DNA from: JALHVH01 sp964585685
GTDB lineage: Bacteria > Acidobacteriota > Aminicenantia > Aminicenantales > Saccharicenantaceae
DNA length: 64,000 nt
Assembly: GCA_964585685.1 (NCBI GenBank)
Contig: CAZPEP010000042.1
Coordinates: 1-64,000 of the forward strand
Reading direction: 5' to 3'
In this document: positions 24,922 to 33,408 of the stretch, piece by piece
Numbering within the stretch: the stretch's first letter is position 1
Layout of the letters: the number at the start of each line of letters is the position of its first letter
Notes under the pieces: model-generated
What the model saw: only the letters and a program-made list of their open reading frames with translations
What the model was told of the DNA's origin: nothing
The model's database searches: none
Translations under genes and position numbers: made by a program

Positions 24922-27123
24922 TCAGTCCTGCTTCTTGTCCTTGTCCTCGTCCTCTCCGCCGGCCGAGGGCTCTTCCTTCTTCTTCTGGACCAGGGCGGAC
25001 TTGAGGAGGTCGCCGAAGACGCCGAACTTGGTGGGTTCTTCCTTGGAGGTGGGCTTAACCTCCTCCTTCTTCTCACGCTTTTCGCGGCCCGTCCGGACGC
25101 GCTGTTCATCAAGCCCGTCCTCCTTCTGCTTGACAGCGGCCAGGGCCTCCATCTCGGATTCTTCCTCGACGAGCCTCTCCTCGATGACCCGGCGCTCGCT
25201 CTTCTTTGGCCGGGCGGACTTATCGCCCTCGAGCTTCGGCTTCTTCTTCTTGAGAGGCTTTTCCTTCTTGGCCGTCGTCGCCGCCTTGGCCTTTTCCTCC
25301 TCGGTGGTCGGTGGCGTGGGCGGAGGCATCGGCGGTTCGGCCGCGGGCCCGGCCTCGCGCGCGCGCGTGGGTGCGGACTTCGGGGCCTTCGGCGTGAGGT
25401 CGATGATCTCCGGCTCGCCTTCCTGGAAAGGCTCCTCCTCTTCCTCCTCGAGGAAGCCGACGGTGCCGGGCGGCAGGTAGTTCGCGTCCCGGCGGACGCG
25501 GGGGAGGGCCTCCTCCTCGGCCGCGGGGGCCTCGGTCGGGATGACGTCCAGAATGTCCTCGATCTCGGAGATGGGCTCCTGGTAGATGAAGAGCCCCTTC
25601 TTCTTCTCGGACTTGGCGAATTCGGAAGAGTTGAGCAGGGTGAACTCCACGTCTTCCTGCGTCGTCTGCTTGAGGATATCGACGAGGTGGTACGCGCGGA
25701 GGAAGTGCAGGGCGTGGCCGGGCGAGGACAAGGCGGAATTCCGGAAGACCAAGATGAGCAGGTCCTGAAGGTCGAGGTCGCCGCGCTGCCCGGTAAGCGG
25801 CAGGAGGGCGGCGATGTTCTCGCGCTCGAGGTAGATGATCTTGTTGGGTTCGGCGAACGTGAAGGCCTCCTCGCCGGCGTCGGCGAAGCGATCCTCCGCC
25901 GGGTCGTAGGCGAGCTTCATGGCCGAGATTTTCTTCTTGGATTTCTTGATCCAGAAGTGGAACAGGGCCGGGCCCTTCCGCTCGAGGGTCAGGCTCGTTC
26001 CCTGGGGAATGTTGTGGGCGACGTAAAAGTCCTTGAGCCCGAGGAAGTAGCCTCCGTTCGGGTAATAGAAAAGGGTATAGGTCTTGCCGTCCTCCGGGTC
26101 GGTAAAGGCGTATTCCCGGGCGTGGCTCAAGGCCTTGCCTAGGCTCCGAGGAACCTTGATCCCGCCCGAAAGGATCTCGCGCCAAGTTAGGTAGATCTTG
26201 ATCGGGAAATCCTGGACGTGGCTCATCTCCGGTTTCTCGAGCTCTACGAGCTCGGGGACCCGGGCGAACGGGGCCGCAAGAGGCAGACCCTCGGGCAGGG
26301 CGTTGAGGATCTTCTTGAGGTGCCACCGGCCCCAGCCGGCGAACGTCAGGGCGACGAAGTCCTTCCGGTGCTTCTTGTCGAGGGCGTAGCCGAGGCTCAT
26401 GCAGGTGATGTCGAAGAGGTCGCTCGAGGCCTCCAGTCCGAAGAACTTCTTTACGAGGTCCTCGGTCGAGGAGGAGACCCGGGTCCGCTCGAACTCGGCC
26501 CCGATCTCCTTGACCTTCGCCTCAGGGACGTCGACCCGCCGGGCGAGGAGCTGCCAGAAATCATTCCAGCCGAAGAGCGCGGGGGTCTTGCCCAGCTCGG
26601 TCCGGAGGTTCTTCTCCAGGGCCCTCAGGTCCCGCTCCCTCATGGGAAGCTCGGTGAGCCTGGGATCGCTCGCCCGGTCCAGGACCTCGGCTGTCGCGTT
26701 CCGTCCCTCGACGTTCGACGGCAGGAGGACCAGGGTCTTCGTCTTCTTCATATAATCGATGTACTTCCGGAAGACGCCGCCGCCGTCGTAGTCGACCTCG
26801 AGCATTTCGCAGTTGAAGCTCTTGTAGAAGGTCCGGTCGACGACCTTGAGGATCACGGCCCCCTTGAAGTGCTCGACGTTCTTGCTGCCGACGGTCAGGG
26901 TTTCGTCGTAATCCTTGTGGATGTAGTCGCCCACCTCGTACCGGACGCAGGGATCGTAGCGCTTGACATCCTTGCTCCTCTGGCCGGCCGTCTTCAGGAA
27001 GGCGAGCTTCTGCGCCAGGTCATGGAGGGCTGCCGGCCGGGGGCTGCGGGCGAGCTCCTCCTCGATGAAGGCCGCGTCCCCGGGGGCGATGGCCGTTGTG
27101 ATCGCGTTCTCTGGATTGTTCAT
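24922..27123 (-). CDS. Uncharacterised 733-aa protein with long charged C-terminal tail
   Basis: I find no known domain. Residues 1-500 look like an ordered globular protein: RYEVGDYIHKDYDETLTVGS near 60, FGWNDFWQLLARR near 205, FAGWGRWHLKKILNALPEG near 285, and LFYYPNGGYFLGLKDFYVAH near 370. From about 540 it turns into a low-complexity region of Pro, Glu and Lys with runs such as EEEEEE and KKKKPK, ending EDEDKDKKQD. It starts 4 bp after the carbamoyltransferase stop in the same orientation, so it is the last gene of that operon. The tail suggests interaction with nucleic acid or a large complex, but that is only a guess. No signal peptide or membrane segment is seen. Confidence 0.75.
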   Translation of the reverse strand: MNNPENAITTAIAPGDAAFIEEELARSPRPAALHDLAQKLAFLKTAGQRSKDVKRYDPCVRYEVGDYIHKDYDETLTVGSKNVEHFKGAVILKVVDRTFYKSFNCEMLEVDYDGGGVFRKYIDYMKKTKTLVLLPSNVEGRNATAEVLDRASDPRLTELPMRERDLRALEKNLRTELGKTPALFGWNDFWQLLARRVDVPEAKVKEIGAEFERTRVSSSTEDLVKKFFGLEASSDLFDITCMSLGYALDKKHRKDFVALTFAGWGRWHLKKILNALPEGLPLAAPFARVPELVELEKPEMSHVQDFPIKIYLTWREILSGGIKVPRSLGKALSHAREYAFTDPEDGKTYTLFYYPNGGYFLGLKDFYVAHNIPQGTSLTLERKGPALFHFWIKKSKKKISAMKLAYDPAEDRFADAGEEAFTFAEPNKIIYLERENIAALLPLTGQRGDLDLQDLLILVFRNSALSSPGHALHFLRAYHLVDILKQTTQEDVEFTLLNSSEFAKSEKKKGLFIYQEPISEIEDILDVIPTEAPAAEEEALPRVRRDANYLPPGTVGFLEEEEEEPFQEGEPEIIDLTPKAPKSAPTRAREAGPAAEPPMPPPTPPTTEEEKAKAATTAKKEKPLKKKKPKLEGDKSARPKKSERRVIEERLVEEESEMEALAAVKQKEDGLDEQRVRTGREKREKKEEVKPTSKEEPTKFGVFGDLLKSALVQKKKEEPSAGGEDEDKDKKQD

Positions 27124-27127
27124 GGTG

Positions 27128-28048
27128 TTATTTTTTTCCCATCAGCAGGAGGCAGATGACCTTCTGGACGTGGAGCCGGTTCTCGGCCTCGTCATAGACG
27201 ACGGAGTTCGGGGAGTCGATGACCTCGTCGGTGACCTCGTCGCCCCGGTGGGCGGGCAGGCAGTGCATGAAGAAGGCGTCCGGTTTGGCGTGGGCCATGA
27301 GGGCGGCGTTGACCTGGTAGGGGGCGAAGATGCGGGCCCTCTTCTCCTTCTCGGCCTCCTGGCCCATCGAGGCCCAGACGTCCGTGTAGACGGCGTCGGC
27401 GCCGCGGGCGGCCTCGGCCGCGTCGTTGGTCACGAGAAGGCGGAAGCCCGTCTCCTTGCCGTCCTCGAGGGCCTGCCGGACGATCTCGGCGTTCGGCTCG
27501 TAGCCGGCGGGTGTGGCCACGGCCATCTTCGTCCCGGCCTTGGCGGCCGCGAACATCAGGCTGTGACAGACGTTGTTGCCGTCGCCGACATAAGCGAATT
27601 TCAGGCCGGAGAGCCCCCCCTTCTTCTCGTGGAGCGTGTAGAAATCGGCCATGGCCTGGCAGGGGTGGAGGAGGTCGGTCAGGGCGTTGATGACCGGGAT
27701 GCGGGTGCTCTTCGCCAGGTCGAGGATGATCTGGTGGCCGAAGGTCCGGAGCATGATCCCGTCCACCCAGCGTTCGAGATTCTTGCCGACGTCGTAAATG
27801 CCTTCGCGAGAGCCGAGCTGAATGTCGGACGGGGCCAGGTAGATGGCCTCACCGCCGAGCTGGAGCATGCCGACTTCGAAGGTCATGCGCGTCCGGAGGG
27901 AGGGCTTCTGGAAGATCATGGCCAGGATCTTGCCCTTGAGCGCCTTGCCATAGTGCCCGGGGCGTTTTTTCATGTCGTCGGTCATGTCGAGCATCTGCTG
28001 GAACTCATATCGGGTCAGGTCGTGGATGGCGATGAAATCCTTGTGCAT
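27128..28048 (-). CDS. argF: Ornithine carbamoyltransferase, 306 aa
   Basis: It exchanges carbamoyl phosphate and ornithine with citrulline and phosphate. The carbamoyl-phosphate loop reads KPSLRTRMTFE, the carbamoyl-binding HPCQAMADF is intact, and the ornithine-binding FMHCLPAHRG places it with ornithine rather than aspartate transferases. Length is normal. It lies directly downstream of carbamate kinase (10 bp) with a good AGGAGG before the ATG. With carbamate kinase next door and no other arginine-synthesis gene, I infer the catabolic direction: citrulline broken down to carbamoyl phosphate, then ATP. No arginine deiminase is in the window. A related substrate such as N-acylornithine or an ureido compound cannot be excluded. 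Confidence 0.88.
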   Translation of the reverse strand: MHKDFIAIHDLTRYEFQQMLDMTDDMKKRPGHYGKALKGKILAMIFQKPSLRTRMTFEVGMLQLGGEAIYLAPSDIQLGSREGIYDVGKNLERWVDGIMLRTFGHQIILDLAKSTRIPVINALTDLLHPCQAMADFYTLHEKKGGLSGLKFAYVGDGNNVCHSLMFAAAKAGTKMAVATPAGYEPNAEIVRQALEDGKETGFRLLVTNDAAEAARGADAVYTDVWASMGQEAEKEKRARIFAPYQVNAALMAHAKPDAFFMHCLPAHRGDEVTDEVIDSPNSVVYDEAENRLHVQKVICLLLMGKK

Positions 28049-28057
28049 CGTGTCCTC

Positions 28058-29008
28058 CTATGTCGTAGCGACGATCTTCGTCCCTGAGCGGTTGATGAGG
28101 GCGGCTCTGAGGTGCCCGGCCGTCGTGATCAGGACCTCCTGCCCGCCCGCCTCGATGTATTCGACGGCCGCCCGGATCTTGGGGCCCATCGACCCCGCCG
28201 GGAACTGCCCGTCGGCCAGGTGCCGGCGCGCTTCCTCCACCGTCAGGACCGGGGCCTCCCTCTGCGAGGGCTTCCCGTAGTCGAGATAAACCCGATCGAT
28301 GGCCGTCAGGATGACGAACAGGTCCACCTTGACCTCGCGGGCGAGAAGGCTCGCCGCGTAATCCTTGTCGATGACGGCCTCGACGCCCTCGAAGAGCCCG
28401 CGGCTGTTGATGATGACCGGGATGCCGCCCCCGCCCGCCGCGATGACGATGCGGCCGGCCTGGACCAGGTCCCGGATGACCCACTTGGGGACGACATCGA
28501 TGGGGATCGGCGACGGGACGACCTTGCGCCAGCCCCGGCCGGCGTCCTCGATCATGATCCACTTCTTCTCGGCCATGAGTTCGCGGGCCCGCGCCTCGGA
28601 GTAGAAGGGACCCACGGGTTTGGTCGGGCGCCCGAAGGCCGGGTCGTCCTTGTCGACGACGACTTGGCTGACGATCGAGGCGACCTCCTTATCCAGGGAG
28701 TTCCGCCTCAGCTCGTTGACGATGTTCTTCTCGAGCATGTAGGCCATGCTGCCCTCGGTCATGGCGTTGCAGACGTCCAGGGAGTAGGGCGGGATGCGGT
28801 CGGCGGCGCCCTCCATCTGGATGAGGAGATTACCGACCTGGGGGCCGTTCCCATGGACGATGATCAGCTCATAGCCCTTCTTGACGACGTGGACCATGAG
28901 CTCGGCCGCCTCCCGGGCGTTCGCCATCTGGTCCTCCTGCTGGCCGTGCGCGTTGTCCGGCAGGAGGGCGTTGCCCCCGAAGGCGATGAGGGCCGTCTTG
29001 CGTTTCAT
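28058..29008 (-). CDS. arcC: Carbamate kinase, 316 aa
   Basis: The enzyme makes ATP from ADP and carbamoyl phosphate. Family motifs are present: ALIAFGGNALLP at the start, VHGNGPQVGNLL, the IVIAAGGGGIPVI segment, VIDKDYAASLLA, and the late ADGQFPAGSMGPKIRAAVEYIEAGG in shorter parts. Length is as expected for the family. It is in the middle of the leftward operon, 22 bp after the GTPase-like gene, with GGAAGGGAACGG before the ATG. Together with the carbamoyltransferase it forms an energy-yielding module. Confidence 0.95.
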   Translation of the reverse strand: MKRKTALIAFGGNALLPDNAHGQQEDQMANAREAAELMVHVVKKGYELIIVHGNGPQVGNLLIQMEGAADRIPPYSLDVCNAMTEGSMAYMLEKNIVNELRRNSLDKEVASIVSQVVVDKDDPAFGRPTKPVGPFYSEARARELMAEKKWIMIEDAGRGWRKVVPSPIPIDVVPKWVIRDLVQAGRIVIAAGGGGIPVIINSRGLFEGVEAVIDKDYAASLLAREVKVDLFVILTAIDRVYLDYGKPSQREAPVLTVEEARRHLADGQFPAGSMGPKIRAAVEYIEAGGQEVLITTAGHLRAALINRSGTKIVATT

Positions 29009-29030
29009 CCGTTCCCTTCCGTCCCCTTCC

Positions 29031-30335
29031 TCAGAAGCCCTTCAGGACGTCCTGGAGGGTCGGCGAGCCGATCTCCTCGAGCTCGTAGCCCACGCGGAGG
29101 ATCGGCTGGCGGGCCGTGAGGACCCGGGTGATGTCGATGGGCGTCCCGCTGACGATGAGGTCACAGTCGATCTTGGCGATCGTCTTTGCCAGCTCTTCGG
29201 TCTGCTTCTCGCCGTAACCCATGGCGGGCAGGACCTTGTCGAGGTGGTTGTACTTCTGGAACGTTCTCTTGATGCTGCCGACGGCGTAGGGCCGGGGGTC
29301 GATGATCTCGGCGGCGCCGTACTTTTGCGCGGCCACGATGCCCGCGCCGTACTTCATCCCGCCGTGGGTCAGGGTCGGACCGTCTTCGATGACCAGGACG
29401 CGCTTGCCGGCGATTTGCTTGCCGTTCTCGACGATGATCTTGGAGTTGGCCTTGATGACGACGGCCTTGGGGTTGAACTTCTTGATGTTCGCGACGACCT
29501 GGGCAACCTTCGCCTTCTCGGCCGTGTCGATCTTGTTGATGACGATGACGTCGGCCCGACGGAAGTTCGTCTCGCCCGGATGGTAGAGGAGCTCGTGCCC
29601 GGCCCGGTGCGGGTCGGCCACGACGATCTCGAGGTCGGACCGGTAGAAGGAGAAGTCGTTGTTGCCGCCGTCCCAGAGGATGACGTCCGCTTCCTTCTCG
29701 GCCTGCGCCAGGATGGCCCCGTAATCGACGCCGGAGTAGATGATGATGCCGTTGTCGATATGCGGCTCATACTCCTCCCGTTCCTCGATCGTGCACTCGT
29801 GCTTGTCAAGGTCGGAGTAGGCGGCGAAGCGCTGGACCTTCTGCTTGGCCAGGTCGCCATAGGGCATCGGGTGACGGATCGCGGCGACCTTGCGCCCCTT
29901 GGCCTTGAGGAGGAGGGCGACCTTGCGGCTCGTCTGGCTCTTGCCGGACCCGGTCCGGACGGCGCAGACGGAGACGACGGGCTTGCTGCTCTTGATCATC
30001 GTGGCGTCCGGCCCGAGGAGGACGAAATTGGCCCCGGCGGCCATTGCCTGGGAGGCCTTGTGCATGACGTACTCGTGGGTGACGTCGCTGTAGGCGAAAT
30101 GGACCTCGTCGACCTCATACTTGGCAATGAGGGCGTCCATCTCCGATTCCGCGTAAATGGGGATCCCCTTGGGATACAGCTTCCCCGCGAGCGCCCGGGG
30201 GTATTTGCGGCCCTCGATGTCGGGGATCTGGGCGGCCGTGAACGCCACGACCCGGTATTCGGCGTTGTCCCGGAAATAGGTGTTGAAGTTGTGGAAATCC
30301 CGCCCGGCGGCGCCCAGGATAAGTACCTTTTTCAT
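29031..30335 (-). CDS. Cyclic 2,3-diphosphoglycerate synthetase-like P-loop protein, 434 aa
   Basis: The N-terminal third looks like a Rossmann domain (KKVLILGAAGRDFHNFNTYF). A P-loop near residue 150 reads AVRTGSGKSQTSRKVALLL, with DVILWDGGNNDFSFYRSDLE and VIVINKIDTAEKAKV downstream, as in GTPase/SIMIBI proteins. The overall order matches proteins annotated as cyclic 2,3-diphosphoglycerate synthetase. In bacteria these homologues often lie with carbamate kinase and carbamoyltransferase genes, as here, so the archaeal osmolyte reaction may not be its job. A signal for a ribosome site (AAAGGAGAG) precedes the ATG. It heads the leftward operon. The family call is good; the substrate is open. 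Confidence 0.78.
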   Translation of the reverse strand: MKKVLILGAAGRDFHNFNTYFRDNAEYRVVAFTAAQIPDIEGRKYPRALAGKLYPKGIPIYAESEMDALIAKYEVDEVHFAYSDVTHEYVMHKASQAMAAGANFVLLGPDATMIKSSKPVVSVCAVRTGSGKSQTSRKVALLLKAKGRKVAAIRHPMPYGDLAKQKVQRFAAYSDLDKHECTIEEREEYEPHIDNGIIIYSGVDYGAILAQAEKEADVILWDGGNNDFSFYRSDLEIVVADPHRAGHELLYHPGETNFRRADVIVINKIDTAEKAKVAQVVANIKKFNPKAVVIKANSKIIVENGKQIAGKRVLVIEDGPTLTHGGMKYGAGIVAAQKYGAAEIIDPRPYAVGSIKRTFQKYNHLDKVLPAMGYGEKQTEELAKTIAKIDCDLIVSGTPIDITRVLTARQPILRVGYELEEIGSPTLQDVLKGF

Positions 30336-30570
30336 TCGTCTCTCTCCTTTGCAAAATATAAAAAATCCACCCTACGTGCTTTACTCATATTCGATTGTCA
30401 AGAAATAGGTCTTAAGTATAACAAAAATCAGCGGCTGGAACAAGAAGGAGGGGCAGGTCATCGCCGCTTCCTCCGGGATATCCCCTCCGTCCTTCGTGCC
30501 GCTATCCGGACCGGAATCGGGAGCGAAGCGTTTATCGAAGGAAAAACCGAGATCTGCCCCGGGAAGAGAG

Positions 30571-30576
30571 TATAAT
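30571..30576 (+). promoter_or_regulatory. -10 box of the phosphodiesterase gene
   Basis: A perfect TATAAT followed by 6 nt and the ATG at 30583 predicts a leaderless message. The -35 position has no good match. The rest of the 247-bp divergent gap (30336-30582) shows no gene; a TTGACA on the minus strand near 30400 has no matching -10. Confidence 0.5.
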
Positions 30577-30582
30577 AGGGGC

Positions 30583-31065
30583 ATGATAGGCATCATGTCG
30601 GACTCTCATGACAATCTGACGGCAATCAGGCTGGCCGTGCGCCTGTTCAACGACGCGAAATGCGACCTCGTCGTCCATGCCGGGGACTTCGTCGCCCCGT
30701 TCGCGGCCTTGGAGCTCCACAACCTCGACTGCCCGGTCAAGGCGGTCTTCGGCAATTGCGACGGCGAGAAGAAGGGCCTCACGGCCGCGTTCGAGGGGAT
30801 GGGCGAGATCGCCGTGGCCCCGCTCGGCTTCGAGTACGCCGGCCGCCGATTCCTGGTCTCGCACCTGGAAATTCCGGTCCCGGTCCGCCGGGGGGCCCCG
30901 ACCTGCGACGTTCTGGTCTTCGGCCATACCCACAGGCCGAAGTCCCGGCGCGAGCACGGCGTCCTGATCGTCAATCCAGGAGAAGCCGGCGGCTGGCTGC
31001 ACGGCAAGAGCACCGTCGTATTGCTCGACCCGAAGGATCTCTCTATCAAGATCGTCACTTTGTGA
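30583..31065 (+). CDS. Metallophosphoesterase, YfcE/MJ0936 family, 160 aa
   Basis: A small calcineurin-like phosphodiesterase. Metal-binding motifs: MSDSHDNLTAIRLAV (the D-x-H), VVHAGDFVAPFA (GD), VFGNCDGEKKG (GNCD, the GNHD equivalent), and near the end FGHTHRPKSRREHGVLIVNPGEAGG with the GHTH pair. The fold is complete at about 160 residues. The frame extends upstream to 30496, but the ATG at 30583 begins at the first strand (MIGIMSDSHDN) and sits 6 nt after TATAAT. It stands as a single gene, divergent from the carbamate kinase operon. The physiological substrate of this family is not settled. Confidence 0.9.
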   Translation: MIGIMSDSHDNLTAIRLAVRLFNDAKCDLVVHAGDFVAPFAALELHNLDCPVKAVFGNCDGEKKGLTAAFEGMGEIAVAPLGFEYAGRRFLVSHLEIPVPVRRGAPTCDVLVFGHTHRPKSRREHGVLIVNPGEAGGWLHGKSTVVLLDPKDLSIKIVTL

Positions 31066-31124
31066 ACGTGGAGGCCAACTGTGAACAAGGGCATGTCGAA
31101 TCGATACAAGCCTACGTGGAAGAA

Positions 31125-31185
31125 GGGGTCAGGTCTCAACTTTTCAACTTTTTCCGAAAAAATTAAAAAGTTGAGACCTGACCCC
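31125..31185. repeat. Long perfect inverted repeat, 20-bp arms
   Basis: The left arm GGGGTCAGGTCTCAACTTTT (31125-31144) has its exact reverse complement at 31166-31185. The 21-bp centre holds a second small hairpin (TTTTT CCG AAAAA). The arms resemble the GGGGTCAGGTCT palindromes that accompany REP-associated transposase families in many genomes; that link is from memory and unverified. It lies in the 420-bp gap between the phosphodiesterase and thrS. The rest of that gap up to the tRNA shows no gene. Confidence 0.75.
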
Positions 31186-31270
31186 TCGGCCATCAAGAAA
31201 GGGCCGTCGCGGACGCCGAACAGCGGCCGCAAAGGCTAGCGCCGGCCTTCGACGAACGGCCGATTTGGTA

Positions 31271-31299
31271 TTGACAGTTCACCCTGATTTCCTTAATAT
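31271..31299 (+). promoter_or_regulatory. Promoter of tRNA-Val
   Basis: TTGACA (31271-31276), a 17-nt spacer and TAATAT (31294-31299), ending 25 bp before the mature tRNA. It is one of the closest matches to consensus in the window and may also serve thrS and the genes after it. Confidence 0.75.
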
Positions 31300-31324
31300 A
31301 TAAAGGCTTTAAAAAGCTGAGGAT

Positions 31325-31399
31325 AGGCGCGTGGCTCAGTGGTAGAGCGCTTCCTTGACACGGAAGAGGTCGTGGGTTCAATTCCCTCCGCGCCTACCA
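31325..31399 (+). tRNA. tRNA-Val (anticodon GAC)
   Basis: The acceptor stem AGGCGCG pairs with CGCGCCT, followed by discriminator A and an encoded CCA. The D arm is GCTC/GAGC, and the anticodon stem CTTCC/GGAAG encloses the loop TTGACAC with anticodon GAC. The T arm GTGGG-TTCAATT-CCCTC has one T-T mismatch in its stem. All conserved positions (T8, the TTC of the T loop) are in place. Confidence 0.93.
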
Positions 31400-31433
31400 A
31401 GTGTGGTTTGGGAGTCAGTGTACATTAGCACGT

Positions 31434-31456
31434 CGAACGTTCGCGTCCTGAAGGAC
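31434..31456 (+). promoter_or_regulatory. Palindrome and hairpin in the thrS leader
   Basis: A perfect 10-bp palindrome CGAACGTTCG (31434-31443) is followed by GTCCT-GA-AGGAC (31445-31456). They lie between the tRNA and thrS and could be an operator or a small RNA hairpin. ThrS messages are often controlled through leader structure, but nothing here resembles a T-box. Confidence 0.3.
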
Positions 31457-31485
31457 CTGCCCCCCCTTGTCGAATTAATTTTGTC

Positions 31486-33396
31486 ATGAACGAAGTTTAT
31501 CGTATCGGGAAAGGGACGACTGTCGCCGCGGCGATCTCCGGGCTGAATCTCGGCCGGAAACCGGTCGCGGGGAGGATCGGCGACCGGCTCGTCGACCTCG
31601 GGACCCCGCTCGACGCGGACGCCGAAGTCTCGCTCGTCTTCCCGGGCGCGCCCGAAGCCCTCGACATCCTGCGGCACAGCGCCTCCCACCTCCTGGCCCA
31701 AGCCGTCCTCGAACTTTATCCCGAGGCCAAGACCGGCATCGGCCCGGCCGTAGAGAACGGGTACTACTACGATTTTCTCCGCGAGTGCCCGTTCGCTCCC
31801 GATGACCTTGCGGCCATCGAGAAGCGGATGAAGGAGATCGTCGAAGCGGACCTCTCCGTCCGCCGCGTGGTCCTCGACAAGGATGAGGCCGTCCGCATGT
31901 TCGAGGCCAGGGGTCAGGAACTCAAGGTCGAGCTTATCCGGGAGAAGGGCGAGGCAAAGGTGACCGTCTACGAACAAGGCGGCTTCGCCGATTTCTGCCT
32001 CGGCCCCCACGTCCCCTCGACCGGTCCCCTCCGCCACGTCAGGCTCCTTTCGGTGTCCGGCGCCTACTGGAAGGGCGACGAGAAGGGGCGGCAGCTCCAG
32101 CGCATCCATGGCACCGCCTTCTTCACCAAGAAGGAGCTCGACGAATACCTGGCCATGCTCGAGGAGGCCAAGAAGCGCGACCACCGACGGCTCGGCCAGG
32201 AACTCGATCTCTTCAGCACCGCCGAAGATCTGGGCGGCGGCCTCATCCTCTGGCATCCCAAGGGCGCCCGGGTCCGGGCCGTCATCGAGCAGTACTGGCG
32301 CGAGCGGCATTGGGACGGCGGCTACGAGATCCTCTACACTCCCCACATCGGCCGCGAGTGCCTCTGGCAGACCTCTGGCCACCTCGGCTTCTATAAGGAC
32401 AGCATGTACTCGCCGATGCCGATCGACGAGCAGAACTACTACCTGAAGCCGATGAACTGCCCATTCCACATCTTGATCTACAAGTCCCGGATGCGGTCGT
32501 ACCGGGACCTGCCCCTGCGTTGGGCTGAGCTCGGGACCGTCTACCGCTACGAGCGGAGCGGGACCCTCCACGGCCTGCTCCGCGTCCGGGGCTTCACCCA
32601 GGACGACGCCCACATCATCTGCACCCCCAGCCAGATCGAGGACGAGATCCTGCGGGTCCTCGACTTCTCGATCTCCATCCTCGCGGCCTTCGGGTTCACG
32701 GACAACAAGATCGAGCTTTCCGTGCGCGACCCGAAGAACCCGGCCAAGTACGCCGGGAGCGAGGCGATGTGGGTCCAGGCCGAGGCCGCCCTGGTCAAGG
32801 CCCTCGACGCCCGGGGCCTCCCTTACGAGCGAATGGAGGGCGAGGCCGTCTTCTACGGGCCGAAGATCGACATCAAGGTCAAGGACGCCATCGACCGCTT
32901 CTGGCAGTGCACGACCATCCAGTTCGATTTCAACATGTCGGAACGGTTCGACATGACCTACGTCGGCGAGGACGGGAAGACCCATCGGCCCTACATGGTC
33001 CACCGGGCCCTGCTCGGCTCCCTGGAGCGGTTCTTCGGGATCCTCGTCGAGCATTACCGCGGGAGCTTCCCCTTGTGGTTGGCCCCGGTCCAGGCGATCG
33101 TCCTGCCGATCGCCGACCGCCACGAGGCCTACGCCCTCGAGCTCGAAGGGAAGCTCAAGGCGGGCGGCCTCCGCGCGGCCGTGGACTTTTCGCGGGAGAA
33201 GATCAACCGGAAGATCCGGGAGGCCGAGATGCAGAAGATCCCCCTCATCCTCGTTGTTGGGGACAAGGAGGCGGCCGCAGGGACGGCCTCCCTCCGCGTC
33301 CATGGGGCCGGCGACCGGGGTGCGATCGACGTGGCCGAGCTCCTGGCCAAGGCCGGGGAGCTCGTCAGGAATAGGTCTTTGGTTGTCAATCTTTAG
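31486..33396 (+). CDS. thrS: Threonyl-tRNA synthetase, 636 aa
   Basis: It charges tRNA-Thr. Domains: a TGS domain (1-60), the editing domain with LRHSASHLLAQAVLELYPEAK near 60 and the HVPSTG stretch, then the class II catalytic core with MNCPFHILIYKS, RWAELGTVYRYERSGTLHGLLRVRGF and motif 3 in YMVHRALLGSLERFFGILVEH. The anticodon-binding domain is at the end (AVDFSREKINRKIREAEMQKIP). Length fits ThrS. The ATG at 31486 has no clear Shine-Dalgarno site. infC follows closely, an arrangement (thrS-infC-rpmI-rplT-pheST) widely conserved in bacteria. Confidence 0.97.
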   Translation: MNEVYRIGKGTTVAAAISGLNLGRKPVAGRIGDRLVDLGTPLDADAEVSLVFPGAPEALDILRHSASHLLAQAVLELYPEAKTGIGPAVENGYYYDFLRECPFAPDDLAAIEKRMKEIVEADLSVRRVVLDKDEAVRMFEARGQELKVELIREKGEAKVTVYEQGGFADFCLGPHVPSTGPLRHVRLLSVSGAYWKGDEKGRQLQRIHGTAFFTKKELDEYLAMLEEAKKRDHRRLGQELDLFSTAEDLGGGLILWHPKGARVRAVIEQYWRERHWDGGYEILYTPHIGRECLWQTSGHLGFYKDSMYSPMPIDEQNYYLKPMNCPFHILIYKSRMRSYRDLPLRWAELGTVYRYERSGTLHGLLRVRGFTQDDAHIICTPSQIEDEILRVLDFSISILAAFGFTDNKIELSVRDPKNPAKYAGSEAMWVQAEAALVKALDARGLPYERMEGEAVFYGPKIDIKVKDAIDRFWQCTTIQFDFNMSERFDMTYVGEDGKTHRPYMVHRALLGSLERFFGILVEHYRGSFPLWLAPVQAIVLPIADRHEAYALELEGKLKAGGLRAAVDFSREKINRKIREAEMQKIPLILVVGDKEAAAGTASLRVHGAGDRGAIDVAELLAKAGELVRNRSLVVNL

Positions 33397-33408
33397 AGGA
33401 GGACCCAC

